Source of the DNA: Nonomuraea glycinis
Lineage (GTDB): Bacteria > Actinomycetota > Actinomycetes > Streptosporangiales > Streptosporangiaceae
Assembly (NCBI RefSeq): GCF_014646515.1
Contig: NZ_BMNK01000006.1
Coordinates: forward strand, 124,001-188,000
Length of the DNA stretch: 64,000 nt
Direction of reading: 5' to 3'
The position numbers were made by a program, and so were the translations under genes. Under the pieces are notes generated by a model that was not told where the DNA came from, did no database searches, and saw only the letters and a program-made list of their open reading frames with translations. Below are positions 63,194 to 64,000 of this stretch, piece by piece; the first letter of the stretch is position 1; every line of letters starts with the position of its first letter.

Positions 63194-64000
63194 ATGCGAC
63201 CGGTGACAGATTTGCAGCGGAAGGTGGCGCCCTTCGAGGTCGTCACCGAGATGACTCCCTCCGGCGACCAGCCGACGGCCATCGCCGAGCTGGAGCGCCG
63301 CATTCTGGCCGGAGAGAAGGACAACGTCCTGCTGGGCGCCACGGGCACGGGCAAGACGGCCAGCGTGGCCTGGCTCATCGAGCGGCTGCAGCGGCCCACG
63401 CTCGTCATGCAGCCCAACAAGACGCTCGCCGCCCAGTTCGCCAACGAGCTGCGGGAGATGCTGCCCAACAACGCGGTCGAATACTTCGTCTCCTATTACG
63501 ACTACTACCAGCCTGAGGCGTACGTCCCGCAGAGCGACACCTACATCGAGAAGGACTCCTCGATCAACGACGAGGTGGAGCGGCTGCGTCACTCGGCGAC
63601 CAACTCGCTGCTCACCCGCCGCGACACCATCGTGGTCGCCTCCGTCTCCTGCATCTACGGCCTCGGCACGCCTCAGGAATACGTCGACCGCATGGCCCGG
63701 CTGCGCGTCGGCATGGACGTCGACCGCGACCAGCTGCTGCGCCGCCTCGTCGACATGCAGTACGCCCGCAACGACCTCGCCTTCACCCGCGGCACCTTCC
63801 GGGTGCGCGGCGACACCATCGAGATCATCCCCAAGTACGAAGAGCTCGCCGTCCGGATCGAGATGTTCGGCGACGAGATCGAGAAGCTGTCCACCATGCA
63901 CCCGCTGACCGGCGAGGTCATCACGGAGGACGAAGAGCTCTACATCTTCCCCGCCTCCCACTACGTCGCCGGCGAGGAGCGGATGACGGCGGCCGTCACC
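63194..64000 (+). CDS. uvrB: UvrABC system protein B, 5' part (runs off the window)
   Basis: UvrB is the helicase-like damage-verification subunit of nucleotide excision repair. The visible 269 residues contain FEVVTEMTPSGDQPTAIAEL, Walker A GATGTGKT, the beta-hairpin region YYDYYQPEAYVPQSDTYIEKD, SSINDEVERLRHSAT and VASVSCIYGLG. ATG 63194 is used. The rest lies beyond the right edge. Confidence 0.96.
   Translation, partial: MRPVTDLQRKVAPFEVVTEMTPSGDQPTAIAELERRILAGEKDNVLLGATGTGKTASVAWLIERLQRPTLVMQPNKTLAAQFANELREMLPNNAVEYFVSYYDYYQPEAYVPQSDTYIEKDSSINDEVERLRHSATNSLLTRRDTIVVASVSCIYGLGTPQEYVDRMARLRVGMDVDRDQLLRRLVDMQYARNDLAFTRGTFRVRGDTIEIIPKYEELAVRIEMFGDEIEKLSTMHPLTGEVITEDEELYIFPASHYVAGEERMTAAVT

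Overview
The window is high-GC DNA with GTG and TTG starts, many translationally coupled (ATGA or GTGA) gene pairs and several apparently leaderless genes. Gene content and order point to a filamentous actinomycete, most plausibly a Streptosporangiales member (Nonomuraea or Streptosporangium type). Two conserved actinobacterial backbones are recognisable: hisI-trpCBA-lgt and gltBD-pyk, then an ANTAR regulator-polA-rpsA-coaE-uvrB order that resembles the mycobacterial one. I cannot name the species from the sequence alone.

Layout. 1-6.4 kb: a DinB-like metal-binding protein, a heterodimeric ABC exporter, and a partner-switching set (RsbW-like kinase, MEDS-STAS protein, STAS antagonist). 6.4-16.6 kb: hisI, a Trp-locus membrane protein, a CD225 protein with a glycine/glutamine-rich repeat, DUF2752, trpC-trpB-trpA, a MauE-like and a DsbA-like protein, lgt, a VIT-family transporter and two paralogous anchored proteins. 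16.9-28 kb: a branched-polyamine-synthase-like enzyme, gltB-gltD, a lipoprotein subtilase and pyk. 28-38 kb: dapD, a PPOX-fold protein, tRNA-Leu(CAA), an ANTAR response regulator, lipoproteins, and a branched-chain amino acid type ABC system whose binding-protein gene is separate from livHMGF. 38-46.3 kb: polA, a polysaccharide deacetylase, rpsA, an epoxide hydrolase, a GNAT enzyme and coaE. 46.3-57.2 kb is accessory: an SDR/TetR pseudogene scar, a 1859-residue TIR / phosphoesterase-like / NACHT / pentapeptide / WD40 protein, an SLC13-type permease, an MmpS-like lipoprotein, two tiny overlapping ORFs, and a three-gene operon (inositol-monophosphatase family, cupin-like, two-TM protein). 57.4-61 kb: an SPFH-SPFH-Spo0M operon. 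61-64 kb: an ABC exporter with its own small HTH regulator and an 18-bp palindromic operator, then the 5' part of uvrB.

The most interesting items are these. (1) The TIR-NACHT-WD40 protein, a likely conflict or defence STAND ATPase, carries a calcineurin-like domain that has lost nearly all metal ligands. (2) Short tandem duplications repeatedly start inside, or end at, a stop codon (at least five loci with unrelated units). (3) polA and uvrB have near-identical RecA-NDp/PafBC-type promoters placed exactly for leaderless transcription. (4) Two small ORFs with strong translation signals lie next to the phosphatase/cupin/membrane operon. (5) LivH carries an exported carboxypeptidase-regulatory-like N-terminal domain. 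(6) trpE is missing from its usual place.
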